Shown one piece after another: positions 48,171 through 57,844 of a stretch of DNA of 64,000 bases. Every line of letters starts with the position of its first letter. Within the stretch, counting starts at the first letter, position 1. The notes below the pieces were generated by a model. The model was not told where the DNA came from. It did not search any database and was given only the letters and a program-made list of their open reading frames with translations. The position numbers were made by a program, and so were the translations under genes. This DNA comes from Pseudomonas kuykendallii. GTDB lineage: Bacteria; Pseudomonadota; Gammaproteobacteria; Pseudomonadales; Pseudomonadaceae. The DNA lies in NCBI RefSeq assembly GCF_900106975.1, contig NZ_FNNU01000002.1, positions 372,001-436,000 on the forward strand. Direction: 5' to 3'.

Positions 48171-48336
48171 CGGGGTTCTTCGAAGGTTGGGCCGGCAGCA
48201 GCATACCAAACGGCCTTTTCGCCCATGCGGCTGGCGGCGCGGCGAAAAGGTGTCGGGAAATTACCTCCGCGGCGGCCCTGGCCTGCGCGCGTTCGCCATC
48301 TGCCGGGCGCCGCTGGGCGTGGGCGCCCGCGACCGC

Positions 48337-48342
48337 TATAAT
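48337..48342 (+). promoter_or_regulatory. Probable -10 box for the proA operon
   Basis: A perfect TATAAT lies 32 nt upstream of the proA ATG. The sequence 17 nt earlier (TGGGCG, 48314-48319) is a weak -35 box. It would drive proA and perhaps the long downstream envelope operon. Confidence 0.6.
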
Positions 48343-48374
48343 CAGCCGTTTTCCAAGACTGCCAGGCCGCCGAG

Positions 48375-49640
48375 ATGACCGAGTCCGTGCACGATTACAT
48401 GATCCGTCTGGGCCGCGCCGCACGCGCCGCCTCGCGGGTCGCCGCGCGCGCCAGCACCGCGCAGAAGAACCGCGCGCTGCAGGCCGCCGCCAACGCCCTC
48501 GACGCCGCGCGCGCCGAACTCGCCCAGGCCAACGAGCTGGACCTGGCCGCCGCCCGCGCCAACGGCCTGGAACCGGCCATGGTCGACCGCCTGGCGCTGA
48601 CTCCGGCGGTCATCGACAGCATGATCGAGGGCTTGCGCCAGGTGGCCACGCTGCCCGATCCGATCGGCGAGATCCGCGACATGCGCTACCTGCCCTCCGG
48701 CATCCAGGTCGGCAAGATGCGCGTGCCGCTGGGGGTGATCGGGATCATCTACGAATCGCGACCCAACGTGACGATCGACGCCGCCAGCCTGTGCCTGAAA
48801 TCCGGCAACGCGACCATTCTGCGCGGCGGTTCCGAGGCGATCCATTCCAACCAGGCCATCGCCCGCTGCATCCAGCAGGGCCTGGCCGAAGCCGAGCTGC
48901 CAGCGGCGCTGGTGCAGGTGGTGGAAACCACCGACCGCGAGGCCGTCGGCGCGCTGATCAGCATGCCGGAGTTCGTCGACGTCATCGTGCCGCGGGGCGG
49001 CAAGGGCCTGATCGAGCGCATCAGCCGTGACGCCAAGGTGCCGGTGATCAAGCACCTGGACGGCGTCTGCCACGTCTACATCGACGTCGCCGCCGATCTG
49101 GACAAGGCGATCCGCGTCGCCGACAACGCCAAGACCCAGCGCTATTCGCCGTGCAATGCCATGGAAACCCTGCTGGTGCACGCCGACATCGCCGCTCGCG
49201 TGCTGCCGCCCCTCGCCGCGATCTACCGCGACAAGGGCGTCGAACTGCGGAGCGATGCAGCGACACGCGCGCTGCTCGGCAGCGACGTGCTGGAAGCCAG
49301 CGAGGATGACTGGTTCGCCGAGTACAACGCGCCGATCCTGGCGATCCGCATCGTCGATTCGCTGGAAGCGGCCATCGAGCACATCAACCATTACGGCTCG
49401 CAGCACACCGATGCGATCGTCACCGAGAACTTCAGCGATGCGCGGCGCTTCCTCACCGAGGTGGATTCCAGCTCGGTGATGGTCAACGCCTCGACGCGCT
49501 TCGCCGACGGCTTCGAGTACGGTCTCGGCGCGGAGATCGGGATTTCCACCGACAAGCTGCACGCCCGCGGCCCGGTCGGTCTGGAAGGCCTGACCAGCGA
49601 GAAATACGTCGTCTTCGGCGACGGTCACGTGCGCACTTGA
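48375..49640 (+). CDS. proA: Gamma-glutamyl phosphate reductase
   Basis: A 421-residue NADPH-dependent enzyme of proline synthesis, reducing glutamyl-5-phosphate to the semialdehyde. The aldehyde-dehydrogenase fold shows [19 protein letters not shown], the catalytic Cys232 in [11 protein letters not shown], and the C-terminal [23 protein letters not shown] 48375 gives the normal length. The stop overlaps the TTG start of nadD. Confidence 0.96.
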   Translation: MTESVHDYMIRLGRAARAASRVAARASTAQKNRALQAAANALDAARAELAQANELDLAAARANGLEPAMVDRLALTPAVIDSMIEGLRQVATLPDPIGEIRDMRYLPSGIQVGKMRVPLGVIGIIYESRPNVTIDAASLCLKSGNATILRGGSEAIHSNQAIARCIQQGLAEAELPAALVQVVETTDREAVGALISMPEFVDVIVPRGGKGLIERISRDAKVPVIKHLDGVCHVYIDVAADLDKAIRVADNAKTQRYSPCNAMETLLVHADIAARVLPPLAAIYRDKGVELRSDAATRALLGSDVLEASEDDWFAEYNAPILAIRIVDSLEAAIEHINHYGSQHTDAIVTENFSDARRFLTEVDSSSVMVNASTRFADGFEYGLGAEIGISTDKLHARGPVGLEGLTSEKYVVFGDGHVRT

Positions 49641-50299
49641 TCGGCTCTTCGCCGACCCCGCGGCGTATCGGGATTCTCGGCGGAACCTTCGATCCGGTGC
49701 ACATCGGCCACCTGCGTGGCGCGCTGGAAATGGTCGAGCAGTTCGCCCTCGACGAATTGCGCCTGATTCCGGCGGCGCGCCCGCCGCATCGCGATCAGCC
49801 GCAGACCAGCGCTGAGGATCGTCTGGCGATGGTGCGCAGCGCGGTGGCCGGGGTGGCGCCGCTGACGGTGGACGACCGCGAGCTCAAGCGCGACAAGCCG
49901 TCCTACACCATCGATACCCTGGAGTCGTTGCGCGCCGAAGTGGCCGCACACGACCAACTGTTCCTGATCCTGGGCTGGGATGCCTTCTGCGGCCTGCCGG
50001 GCTGGCATCGCTGGAGCGAGTTGCTCGAGCACTGCCACATCCTGGTGTTGCAGCGTCCGGATGCCGACAGCGAGCCGTCGCAGGAACTGCGCGATCTGCT
50101 CGCCGCGCGCAGCATCAGCGATCCGCAGGCGCTGGACGGGCCCGGCGGCAAGATCGCCATCGTCTGGCAGACGCCCTTGCAGGTGTCCGCCACGCAAATC
50201 CGTCAATTGCTGGCCAGCGGCCGCTCGGTGCGCTATCTGGTGCCGGACGCGGTGCTGGCCTACATCCAGGCGCACGGGCTTTACCCGGCGTCTCACTGA
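49637..50299 (+). CDS. nadD: Nicotinate-nucleotide adenylyltransferase
   Basis: A 220-residue enzyme that adenylates nicotinate mononucleotide in NAD synthesis. [16 protein letters not shown] is the nucleotidyltransferase (T/HxGH-type) motif, and SATQIRQLL the late ISSTxIR-type motif. The start is TTG 49637 inside TTGA overlapping the proA stop. Length fits the NadD family. rsfS follows. Confidence 0.94.
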   Translation: MIGSSPTPRRIGILGGTFDPVHIGHLRGALEMVEQFALDELRLIPAARPPHRDQPQTSAEDRLAMVRSAVAGVAPLTVDDRELKRDKPSYTIDTLESLRAEVAAHDQLFLILGWDAFCGLPGWHRWSELLEHCHILVLQRPDADSEPSQELRDLLAARSISDPQALDGPGGKIAIVWQTPLQVSATQIRQLLASGRSVRYLVPDAVLAYIQAHGLYPASH

Positions 50300-50315
50300 A
50301 CTTGAGGTAGTTGCT

Positions 50316-50702
50316 TTGCAGAATGAAGAACTGGTCCAGCTGGCGGTCGCCGCCCTGGAAGACATGAAGGCCAAGGACATCACCGTGATCGATGTGCGCG
50401 GCAAGACCAGCGTCACCGATTTCATGGTGATCGCCAGCGGCACCTCCAGCCGCCACGTCAAATCCCTGGCCGACAACGTGCTGGAGAAGGTCAAGGAACA
50501 GGGTGTGCGGCCGATCGGCAGCGAAGGCCTGGACAGCGGCGAATGGGCCCTGCTCGACCTCGGCGACGTGGTCGTGCATGCCATGCAGGTCGCTACCCGG
50601 CAGTTCTACGACCTCGAACGCCTGTGGCAGGGCGCCGAGCAGAGCCGCGCGCAGCATGGCGGGACCCAGGGCTACGAGCCGCCGGACTTCGACAAGGAGT
50701 AA
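50316..50702 (+). CDS. rsfS: Ribosomal silencing factor RsfS
   Basis: A 128-residue Iojap-family protein that binds ribosomal protein uL14 and blocks 30S-50S joining in starvation. The start is TTG 50316, with GAGGTAG upstream; an ATG in the first conserved helix would cut the domain. The core [21 protein letters not shown] and [14 protein letters not shown] segments are present. It lies between nadD and rlmH, the usual order. Confidence 0.93.
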   Translation: MQNEELVQLAVAALEDMKAKDITVIDVRGKTSVTDFMVIASGTSSRHVKSLADNVLEKVKEQGVRPIGSEGLDSGEWALLDLGDVVVHAMQVATRQFYDLERLWQGAEQSRAQHGGTQGYEPPDFDKE

Positions 50703-50711
50703 CCCGCGGCC

Positions 50712-51179
50712 GTGCGCATCAAGCTGATCGCTGTCGGGTCGCGCATGCCGCGCTGGGTGGAGGAGGGCTGGCAGGAATATGCCAAGCGCATGCCCGCCGA
50801 GCTGGCCGTCGACCTGGTGGAAATCCCGCTCAATACCCGCGGCAAGAACGCCGACGTGGCGCGCCTGATCCGTCAGGAAGGCGAAGCCATGCTCGCCAAG
50901 GTGCAGCCCGGCGAGCGCATCGTCACCCTCGAAGTCGAAGGCAAGCCGTGGAGCACCGGGCAACTGGCCCGGGAGCTGGAGCGCTGGCGGCTGGATTCGC
51001 GCACGGTCAACCTCATGGTGGGCGGCCCGGAAGGGCTGGCGCCGGAAGTCTGTGCGCGCAGTGAACAGCGCTGGTCGCTGTCGCCGCTGACGTTGCCGCA
51101 TCCGCTGGTGCGCATCCTCGTCGGCGAGCAGCTCTATCGCGCCTGGACGGTCATCTCCGGCCACCCGTACCACAAGTAG
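50712..51179 (+). CDS. rlmH: 23S rRNA pseudouridine-1915 N3-methyltransferase
   Basis: A 155-residue SPOUT methyltransferase acting on pseudouridine 1915 of 23S rRNA. The GTG start at 50712 gives [18 protein letters not shown]; the knotted SAM site includes [14 protein letters not shown] and the C-terminal [19 protein letters not shown]. Standard length. It follows rsfS by 9 nt. Confidence 0.96.
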   Translation: MRIKLIAVGSRMPRWVEEGWQEYAKRMPAELAVDLVEIPLNTRGKNADVARLIRQEGEAMLAKVQPGERIVTLEVEGKPWSTGQLARELERWRLDSRTVNLMVGGPEGLAPEVCARSEQRWSLSPLTLPHPLVRILVGEQLYRAWTVISGHPYHK

Positions 51180-51189
51180 CAGTCCGAAC

Positions 51190-53085
51190 ATGCCGCAGCC
51201 GATTCGCCTCAAGGACCACGAAAAAGACGCCAGTCTGGTGCGTCGGCGGGTGATCGTCGGCGCGGTGGTGGTGGTCCTGCTGACCCTGACGCTGGTGGCG
51301 CGGCTGTATTACCTGCAGGTGATCCAGTACGACTACCACTCGACGCTGTCGGAGAACAACCGCGTCCACGTGCAGCCAATCCCGCCGACCCGCGGGCTGA
51401 TCTACGACCGCAACGGCGTGATCGTCGCCGACAACCGGCCCAGCTTCAGCCTCACGGTGACGCGCGAGCGCACCGGCGACTGGCAGTCGGTGCTCGACAC
51501 CATCGTCGAGGTGCTGCAGCTCAGCGAAGAGGACCGGGCGATCTTCGAGAAGCGCATGAAGCAGGGGCGCCGGCCGTTCGAGCCGGTGCCGATCCTGTTC
51601 GAGCTGTCCGAGGAGCAGATCGCCCGCATCGCCGTGAACCAGTTCCGCCTGCCCGGCGTGGAAGTGGTGGCGCAGTTGGTCCGGCATTACCCGCAGGGCG
51701 AGCATTTCGCGCATTCGGTGGGGTACGTCGGACGGATCAACGAGGCCGAGCTCAAGCGCCTCGATCCGGTCAACTACAGCGGCACCCACCACATCGGCAA
51801 GACCGGCATCGAGCGCTTCTACGAGAATGAGCTGCATGGCCAGGTCGGCTACGAAGAGGTCGAGACCAACGCCCGCGGCCGCGTGCTGCGGGTGCTCAAG
51901 CGTACCGATCCGACGCCCGGCAAGGACATCCACCTGACCCTCGACATCAAGCTGCAGGAAGCCGCCGAGGCGGCGCTGGGCGGGCGGCGCGGCGCGGTGG
52001 TGGCGATCGATCCGGCCAACGGCGACGTGCTGGCGATGGTCAGCCAGCCGAGCTTCGACCCCAACCTGTTCGTCACCGGCATCGGCTTCAATGCCTATGC
52101 CGCACTGCGCGATTCCGAGGACCGCCCGCTGTTCAACCGCGTGCTGCGCGGCCAGTACCCGCCAGGGTCGACGATCAAGCCGGCGGTGGCGGTCTCGGGG
52201 CTCGAGGCCGGGGTGATCACGCCGGATACACGGGTGTTCGATCCGGGCTATTACCAACTGCCCAACTACGACCACAAGTACCGCAACTGGAACCACAGCG
52301 GAGACGGCTGGCTGAGCCTGGAAACCGCGATCATGCGCTCCAACGACACCTACTTCTACGAACTCGCCCACCGCATGGGCATCGACCGTCTGCACGACTA
52401 CCTGAGCCGCTTCGGCATCGGCAGGAAGGTCTCGCTGGACATGTTCGAGGAAGCCGAAGGGCTGATGCCGTCGCGCGAATGGAAGCGCGCGCGCTACCGC
52501 CAGGCGTGGTTCCCGGGGGAAACGCTGATCCTCGGCATCGGCCAGGGCTACATGCAGGCGACCCCGCTGCAACTGGCGCAGACCGCGGCGCTGCTGGCCA
52601 ACCACGGCAAGTGGATTCGCCCGCACCTGGCGAAGACCATCGAGGACCAGCCGCCGGTGGACGAGAACCCGATACCCGACATCCTGGTGCGCGATCCGAA
52701 GTTCTGGGACTACGCGCGCAACGGCATGGTCCAGGTGATGCACAGCGCCCGCGGCACCGCTCGGCGGGTCGGCGAGACGGCGGCCTATCACATCGCCGGC
52801 AAGAGCGGCACGGCTCAGGTGGTGGCGATCCGTCAGGGCGAGAAGTACGACCGCAACAAGCTGCAGGAGCGCCACCGCGACCACGCCCTGTTCATCGGTT
52901 TCGCGCCGGCGGAGAAGCCGCGTATCGCCGTGTCGGTGATGATCGAGAACGGCGAGTCCGGTTCCGGCGTCGCCGCGCCGGTGGTCAAGCAGGTGATGGA
53001 CGCCTGGCTGCTCGGCGCCGATGGCCAGCTGAAACCCGAATACGTGCCGAACGCGCCGCTGGAGAACCTCGATGGGCAACGGTAA
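51190..53085 (+). CDS. mrdA: Penicillin-binding protein 2 (elongasome transpeptidase)
   Basis: A 631-residue class B PBP that cross-links peptidoglycan along the cell side wall with RodA. One N-terminal membrane anchor (about 19-40) is followed by the pedestal domain and a transpeptidase domain. The active-site Ser327 is in PPGSTIKP, the SxN motif in MRSNDTYFY, and KSGTAQ starts at Lys538. The 3' end overlaps rodA by 14 nt, which suggests coupled translation. Confidence 0.97.
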   Translation: MPQPIRLKDHEKDASLVRRRVIVGAVVVVLLTLTLVARLYYLQVIQYDYHSTLSENNRVHVQPIPPTRGLIYDRNGVIVADNRPSFSLTVTRERTGDWQSVLDTIVEVLQLSEEDRAIFEKRMKQGRRPFEPVPILFELSEEQIARIAVNQFRLPGVEVVAQLVRHYPQGEHFAHSVGYVGRINEAELKRLDPVNYSGTHHIGKTGIERFYENELHGQVGYEEVETNARGRVLRVLKRTDPTPGKDIHLTLDIKLQEAAEAALGGRRGAVVAIDPANGDVLAMVSQPSFDPNLFVTGIGFNAYAALRDSEDRPLFNRVLRGQYPPGSTIKPAVAVSGLEAGVITPDTRVFDPGYYQLPNYDHKYRNWNHSGDGWLSLETAIMRSNDTYFYELAHRMGIDRLHDYLSRFGIGRKVSLDMFEEAEGLMPSREWKRARYRQAWFPGETLILGIGQGYMQATPLQLAQTAALLANHGKWIRPHLAKTIEDQPPVDENPIPDILVRDPKFWDYARNGMVQVMHSARGTARRVGETAAYHIAGKSGTAQVVAIRQGEKYDRNKLQERHRDHALFIGFAPAEKPRIAVSVMIENGESGSGVAAPVVKQVMDAWLLGADGQLKPEYVPNAPLENLDGQR

Positions 53086-54220
53086 CTTCGACCGCACGCT
53101 GTCCGATCAGGACGTGATGCGCCGGCGCGCGACGCTGCTGCAACGCCTGCACGTCGACGGCATCCTGCTGACCCTGCTGCTGGTCCTGGCGTCGGGCAGC
53201 CTCTTCGTTCTCTATTCGGCCAGCGGTCGCGACTGGGACCTGCTGATCAAGCAGGCCAGCTCCTTCGGCCTCGGCCTGCTGGGCATGGTGGTGATCGCCC
53301 AGTTCGAGCCGCGCTTCCTCGCCCGCTGGGTGCCGCCGGCCTACGTGGTGGGCGTCAGCCTGCTGGTGGTGGTGGACGTGATGGGCCATAACGCGATGGG
53401 CGCGACCCGCTGGATCAACATCCCCGGGGTGATCCGCTTCCAGCCCGCGGAATTCATGAAGATCATCATGCCGGCGACCATCGCCTGGTACATGTCCAAG
53501 CGCAGCCTGCCGCCGCGGCTGAAACATCTGGCGATAAGCCTGTTGTTGATCGGTATCCCCTTCGTGCTGATCATCCGCCAGCCGGACCTCGGCACGTCGC
53601 TGCTGGTCCTGGCGTCGGGGGCCTTCGTGCTGTTCATCGGCGGTTTGCGCTGGCGCTGGATCATCGGCGCGGTGACCGCGGTGATTCCGGTGGCGGTGGC
53701 GATGTGGTTCTTCGTCATGCACGACTACCAGAAGCAACGGGTACTGACGTTCCTCGATCCGGAGAGCGATCCGCTGGGCACCGGCTGGAACATCATCCAG
53801 TCGAAGGCGGCGATCGGTTCCGGCGGCGTGTTCGGCAAGGGCTGGCTGCTCGGCACCCAGTCGCACCTGGATTTTTTGCCGGAAAGTCACACGGACTTTA
53901 TCATTGCCGTCCTCGGCGAGGAGTTCGGCCTGGTTGGCGTTTGCCTGCTGCTGCTGATCTACTTGCTGCTGATCGGCCGCGGCCTGGTGATCACCGCCCA
54001 GGCCCAGACGCTGTTCGGCAAGCTGCTGGCGGGCAGCCTGACCATGACGTTCTTCGTCTACGTATTCGTCAACATCGGCATGGTCAGCGGGCTGTTGCCG
54101 GTGGTGGGAGTTCCGCTCCCCTTCATCAGTTATGGCGGAACTTCGCTGGTGACCCTGCTGTCAGGGTTCGGGGTTTTGATGTCGATCCACACCCACCGCA
54201 AGTGGATCGCACAGGTTTGA
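53072..54220 (+). CDS. rodA: RodA peptidoglycan glycosyltransferase
   Basis: A 382-residue SEDS-family membrane protein, the glycan polymerase of the rod complex, partner of PBP2. About ten hydrophobic spans; conserved WINIPGVIRFQPAEFMKI, FLPESHTDFIIAVLGEE and VGVPLPFISYGGTSL segments, including the Asp-containing region between TM7 and TM8. ATG 53072 overlaps the mrdA end by 14 nt. Confidence 0.97.
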   Translation: MGNGNFDRTLSDQDVMRRRATLLQRLHVDGILLTLLLVLASGSLFVLYSASGRDWDLLIKQASSFGLGLLGMVVIAQFEPRFLARWVPPAYVVGVSLLVVVDVMGHNAMGATRWINIPGVIRFQPAEFMKIIMPATIAWYMSKRSLPPRLKHLAISLLLIGIPFVLIIRQPDLGTSLLVLASGAFVLFIGGLRWRWIIGAVTAVIPVAVAMWFFVMHDYQKQRVLTFLDPESDPLGTGWNIIQSKAAIGSGGVFGKGWLLGTQSHLDFLPESHTDFIIAVLGEEFGLVGVCLLLLIYLLLIGRGLVITAQAQTLFGKLLAGSLTMTFFVYVFVNIGMVSGLLPVVGVPLPFISYGGTSLVTLLSGFGVLMSIHTHRKWIAQV

Positions 54221-54237
54221 TAAGAGTGAAGAATTCA

Positions 54238-55248
54238 ATGCAGGTATTGCGCGGCTGGGCTGCTCGTAACTCACGTTTGATCGGTCTGGCTGGCAGCCTG
54301 GGGGTGATCGCTCCGGTGCAGGCGGGTGACTACGACGCGTCGCAGCCGGTGGCCGACTTCGTGGCCGGCATGACCCGCGACTACGGGTTCGCCAGCGAAC
54401 AGCTGACCACGCTGTTCCACGAAGTGGAGCGCAAGCAGGCGATCCTCGACGCCATCTCGCGGCCGGCCGAGAAGGTCAAGCCGTGGAAGGACTACCGGCC
54501 GATCTTCATCACCGATGCGCGCGTCGCCCAGGGCCTGGACTTCTGGCGCCAGCACGAAGACGCGCTGGCTCGCGCCGAGCAGGAATACGGCGTGCCGGCG
54601 CAGATCATCGTGGCAATCATCGGCGTGGAGACCTTCTACGGGCGCAACACCGGCAACTACCGGGTGATCGACGCGCTGTCGACGCTGTGCTTCGACTATC
54701 CGGCACGTGCGCCTTTCTTCTGCCAGCAGCTCAAGGAGTTCCTCCTGCTGTCCCGCGAAGAACAGGTCGATCCGCTCACCGTGAAGGGTTCCTACGCTGG
54801 CGCCATGGGCCTGCCGCAGTTCATGCCCGGCAGCTTCCGCGCCTACGCGGTGGACTTCGACAATGACGGCCACATCGACATCTGGGGCAACCCGGTGGAC
54901 GCCATCGGCAGCGTCGCCAGCTACTTCAAGCGGCACGGCTGGACGCCGGGCGAACCGGTGGTGAGCCTGGCGACCACGCGGGGCGAAAGGGTGGACGAAG
55001 GCCTCACCGACGGCCTCGATCCGGTGAAGAACGTCGGCGAACTGCGCGCCCTCGGCTGGGCCAGCAGCACCGCGCTGCGCGATGACATCCCGGTCACCGC
55101 CTTCCGTCTGGATGGCGAAAATGGCGCCGAATACTGGATGGGCTTGCCCAACTTCTTCGTCATCACCCGCTACAATCGCAGCGTGATGTACTCCATGGCG
55201 GTTTATCAATTGTCCGATCTGCTGGTCAAAGCCCGAGGCAACAAGTGA
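54238..55248 (+). CDS. mltB: Membrane-bound lytic murein transglycosylase B
   Basis: A 336-residue lytic transglycosylase that cleaves between MurNAc and GlcNAc. ATG 54238 gives an N-terminal signal peptide (APVQAG near residue 29); the frame is open upstream but would join the rodA shadow frame. The catalytic Glu131 is in IIGVETFYGRNTG; later YAGAMGLPQFMPGSFR and FDNDGHIDIWGNPVDAIGS are MltB/SltB signatures. It follows rodA by 17 nt. Confidence 0.94.
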   Translation: MQVLRGWAARNSRLIGLAGSLGVIAPVQAGDYDASQPVADFVAGMTRDYGFASEQLTTLFHEVERKQAILDAISRPAEKVKPWKDYRPIFITDARVAQGLDFWRQHEDALARAEQEYGVPAQIIVAIIGVETFYGRNTGNYRVIDALSTLCFDYPARAPFFCQQLKEFLLLSREEQVDPLTVKGSYAGAMGLPQFMPGSFRAYAVDFDNDGHIDIWGNPVDAIGSVASYFKRHGWTPGEPVVSLATTRGERVDEGLTDGLDPVKNVGELRALGWASSTALRDDIPVTAFRLDGENGAEYWMGLPNFFVITRYNRSVMYSMAVYQLSDLLVKARGNK

Positions 55249-56246
55249 TGCCACAGCGCCCGTTCCGCCTGGCGATGCTCAGCGCCCTGGCGCTGCTGAT
55301 GGTCAGCTGCTCCAGCAGTCGCGCGCCGCAGTCGCCGTCGAGCGGCGCCGTGGTCGGCGGCGACTACAACCGCCCGCACCGCGACGGCGCGCCCTGGTGG
55401 GACGTCGACGTCTCGCAGATTCCCGACGCCGTGCCGATGCCCAACTACGGCCCGGTGAAGGCCAATCCCTACACCGTGCTCGGCAAGACCTATTACCCGC
55501 TCAACGAAAGCCGCCGCTACCAGGCGGTCGGCACCGCGTCCTGGTACGGCACCAAGTTCCACGGCCAGGCCACCGCCAACGGCGAGAAGTACGACCTCTA
55601 CGGGATGAGCGCGGCGCACAAGACACTGCCGCTGCCCAGCTACGTGCGCGTGACCAACCTGGACAACGGCAAGAGCGTGGTGCTGCGGGTCAACGATCGC
55701 GGGCCGTTCTATTCCGACCGGATCATCGACCTGTCCTTCGCCGCGGCGAAGAAGCTCGGCTACGCCGAAACCGGCACTGCGCGGGTCAAGGTCGAAGGCA
55801 TCGACCCGGCCGAATGGTGGGCCAAGCAGGGCCGGCCGGTGCCGATGATGCTCGCCCAGCCGCAGATGGCCACGGCGGCGCCCGTCGCGCGCACTCCGGC
55901 GCAGGTCGCCACGCAGCCGGTCGAGCAGTACACCCCGCCGCCCCAGCAACACGCCGCCGCCGTCCTGCCCGTGCAGATCGACGCAAAAAAAAACGCTTCG
56001 CTCGCAGCCTCTGGCCTGTATCTCCAGGTGGGCGCCTTCGCCAATCCGGACGCTGCGGAGCTTCTCAAGGAGAAGCTGAGTACGGTGGTGACTGCACCGG
56101 TGTTCATCAGCTCGATAGCGCGCAACCAGCAGATACTGCATCGCGTGCGTCTGGGGCCGATCGACACTCAGGGTGAGGCCGAACAAGTACAGAGCAGCGT
56201 GCGGCTGGCGAAGCTCGGCCAGCCCACCCTGGTCCGCCCGGACTGA
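55248..56246 (+). CDS. rlpA: Septal ring lytic transglycosylase RlpA
   Basis: A 332-residue outer-membrane lipoprotein (lipobox MVSC, Cys21). The double-psi beta-barrel catalytic domain (about 90-180) shows Glu113, Asp116 and His124, equivalent to the active-site E/D/H of P. aeruginosa RlpA, which cleaves naked glycan at the septum. A Pro/Ala/Gln linker precedes a C-terminal SPOR domain (about 255-330, LYLQVGAFANPDAAELLKE) that binds denuded glycan. ATG 55248 overlaps the mltB stop by 1 nt. A run of nine A at 55985-55993 sits just before the SPOR domain. Confidence 0.95.
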   Translation: MPQRPFRLAMLSALALLMVSCSSSRAPQSPSSGAVVGGDYNRPHRDGAPWWDVDVSQIPDAVPMPNYGPVKANPYTVLGKTYYPLNESRRYQAVGTASWYGTKFHGQATANGEKYDLYGMSAAHKTLPLPSYVRVTNLDNGKSVVLRVNDRGPFYSDRIIDLSFAAAKKLGYAETGTARVKVEGIDPAEWWAKQGRPVPMMLAQPQMATAAPVARTPAQVATQPVEQYTPPPQQHAAAVLPVQIDAKKNASLAASGLYLQVGAFANPDAAELLKEKLSTVVTAPVFISSIARNQQILHRVRLGPIDTQGEAEQVQSSVRLAKLGQPTLVRPD

Positions 56247-56341
56247 GGACATAGCCCGCACGGGGCATCCGCAGGACGCGGAACAGGCGACCGACGTCCA
56301 GGCGACGGTCGCGATTTCCAGCAAACACATCAGAGAGTCGG

Positions 56342-57502
56342 ATGAATACCACCAGCTTTGCGCAACGCCTGCTTGTCTCGTTTCTGCTCGTCGCCACGCC
56401 GGCCGCCTGGGCCGCCGATCAGGCGATCCCCGCGCCGCCGCAACTCGCCGCCAAGGCCTACGTGCTGATGGACGGCGCCAGCGGCCAGGTGCTGATCGAG
56501 AACAACGGTGACGAACGCCTGCCTCCGGCGAGCCTGACCAAGTTGATGACCGCCTACATCGCCACCAACGAGATCCAGGGTGGGCGCATCGGCGAGAGCG
56601 ACATGGTCACCGTCAGCGAGCACGCCTGGCGCACCGGCGGTTCGCGGATGTTCATCCAGGTCGGCACCCAGGTGTCGGTCAGCGACCTGCTGCACGGCAT
56701 CATCATTCAGTCCGGCAACGACGCCAGCGTGGCCATCGCCGAGCACATCGCCGGCAGCGAAGACGCCTTCGCCGATATGATGAACACCACCGCGCAGAAG
56801 CTCGGCATGACCAACAGCCACTTCATGGATGCCACCGGCCTGCCCAATCCGGACCACTATTCCTCGGCCCGCGACATGGCGATCCTGGCGCGCGCGATCA
56901 TCTACGGCGAGCCGACCCACTACGCGATCTACGCGCAGAAGGAATTCTTCTGGAACAACATCAAGCAGCCCAACCGCAACCTGCTGCTGTGGCGCGACAA
57001 GACCGTCGACGGCCTGAAGACCGGCCATACCGAAGAAGCCGGCTACTGCCTGGTGGCGTCCGCCCTGCGTGACGGCCAGCGGATGATCGCCGTGGTCTTC
57101 GGCACCGCCAGCGAGCAGGCGCGTGCCGCCGAGACACAGAAGCTGCTGACCTACGGCTTCCGCTTCTTCGAGACCCAGACCTTCTACCAGAAGGGTGCCG
57201 AGCTGGCCAAAGCGCCGGTCTGGAAAGGCGCCACCCGCGAAGTGCGCGCCGGGCTCGCCGAGGACCTGTCGATGACCCTGCCGCGCGGCCAGATCAAGGC
57301 CCTGCAGGCGAGCATGACGCTCAACCCGCAGCTGGTCGCCCCGATCGCCAAGGGTGACGTGATTGGCAAGGTCGAAGTCAAACTGCAGGACAAGGTCGTC
57401 CATAGCGCCGACCTGATCGCCCTCGACGCGGTCGAGGAAGGTGGTATCTTCCGCCGCCTGTGGGACAGCATCCGCCTGTTCTTCTACGGTTTGTTCAACT
57501 GA
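56342..57502 (+). CDS. dacC: D-Ala-D-Ala carboxypeptidase (PBP5/6)
   Basis: A 386-residue low-molecular-weight PBP that trims the terminal D-Ala from stem peptides. The signal peptide ends near AWA/ADQ (about residue 24). Motifs are Ser64 in PPASLTKLM, SGNDASV and KTG in VDGLKTGHTEEAGY. The PBP5_C domain and a C-terminal amphipathic helix (RLWDSIRLFFYGLFN) for membrane attachment follow. The preceding 95 bp show no strong promoter. Confidence 0.95.
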   Translation: MNTTSFAQRLLVSFLLVATPAAWAADQAIPAPPQLAAKAYVLMDGASGQVLIENNGDERLPPASLTKLMTAYIATNEIQGGRIGESDMVTVSEHAWRTGGSRMFIQVGTQVSVSDLLHGIIIQSGNDASVAIAEHIAGSEDAFADMMNTTAQKLGMTNSHFMDATGLPNPDHYSSARDMAILARAIIYGEPTHYAIYAQKEFFWNNIKQPNRNLLLWRDKTVDGLKTGHTEEAGYCLVASALRDGQRMIAVVFGTASEQARAAETQKLLTYGFRFFETQTFYQKGAELAKAPVWKGATREVRAGLAEDLSMTLPRGQIKALQASMTLNPQLVAPIAKGDVIGKVEVKLQDKVVHSADLIALDAVEEGGIFRRLWDSIRLFFYGLFN

Positions 57503-57511
57503 CCTTCCGCT

Positions 57512-57540
57512 GGCGGCGGCCCTGATCCGGGGCCGCCGCC
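57512..57540 (+). other. Stable hairpin between dacC and ybeD
   Basis: GGCGGCGGCCC (57512-57522) and its perfect 11-bp complement (57530-57540) enclose a 7-nt loop. There is no T tract, so it looks like an RNA-stability or processing element between dacC and the ybeD-lipB pair rather than a standard terminator. Confidence 0.45.
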
Positions 57541-57568
57541 TCGCGGATCACGAGCCCGCGTGCGTCCC

Positions 57569-57844
57569 ATGACCGAAGAAACCCAAGCCCCGAAAATCGA
57601 ATTCCCCAGCGAGCGCTATCCGATCAAAGTGATCGGCGACGCCCATGAAAGCTTCGTCGACATGGTCGTTGAAGTGATCCAGCGCCACGCCCCGGACCTC
57701 GACGCCTCCACCGTGGTGAAGCGCGACAGCCGCAATGGCCGCTTCCTCTCGGTGCAGGTGCTGATCACCGCCACCGGTGTCGAGCAACTGCAGGCCATCA
57801 ACGTCGACCTGCGCGCCACCGGCCGTGTGCACATGGTGATCTAG
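57569..57844 (+). CDS. ybeD: YbeD-family (DUF493) protein
   Basis: A 91-residue DUF493 protein with an ACT-like fold. ATG 57569 is preferred to GTG 57560. The conserved [12 protein letters not shown] and [19 protein letters not shown] segments are present. Its role is unknown, but it commonly sits between dacA/dacC and lipB, as here. Its stop overlaps the lipB GTG. Confidence 0.92.
   Translation: MTEETQAPKIEFPSERYPIKVIGDAHESFVDMVVEVIQRHAPDLDASTVVKRDSRNGRFLSVQVLITATGVEQLQAINVDLRATGRVHMVI

Noticed and set aside
51151-53097. A 648-codon - strand frame across mrdA
   Set aside because: Antisense shadow of a gene with intact PBP motifs; no independent support.
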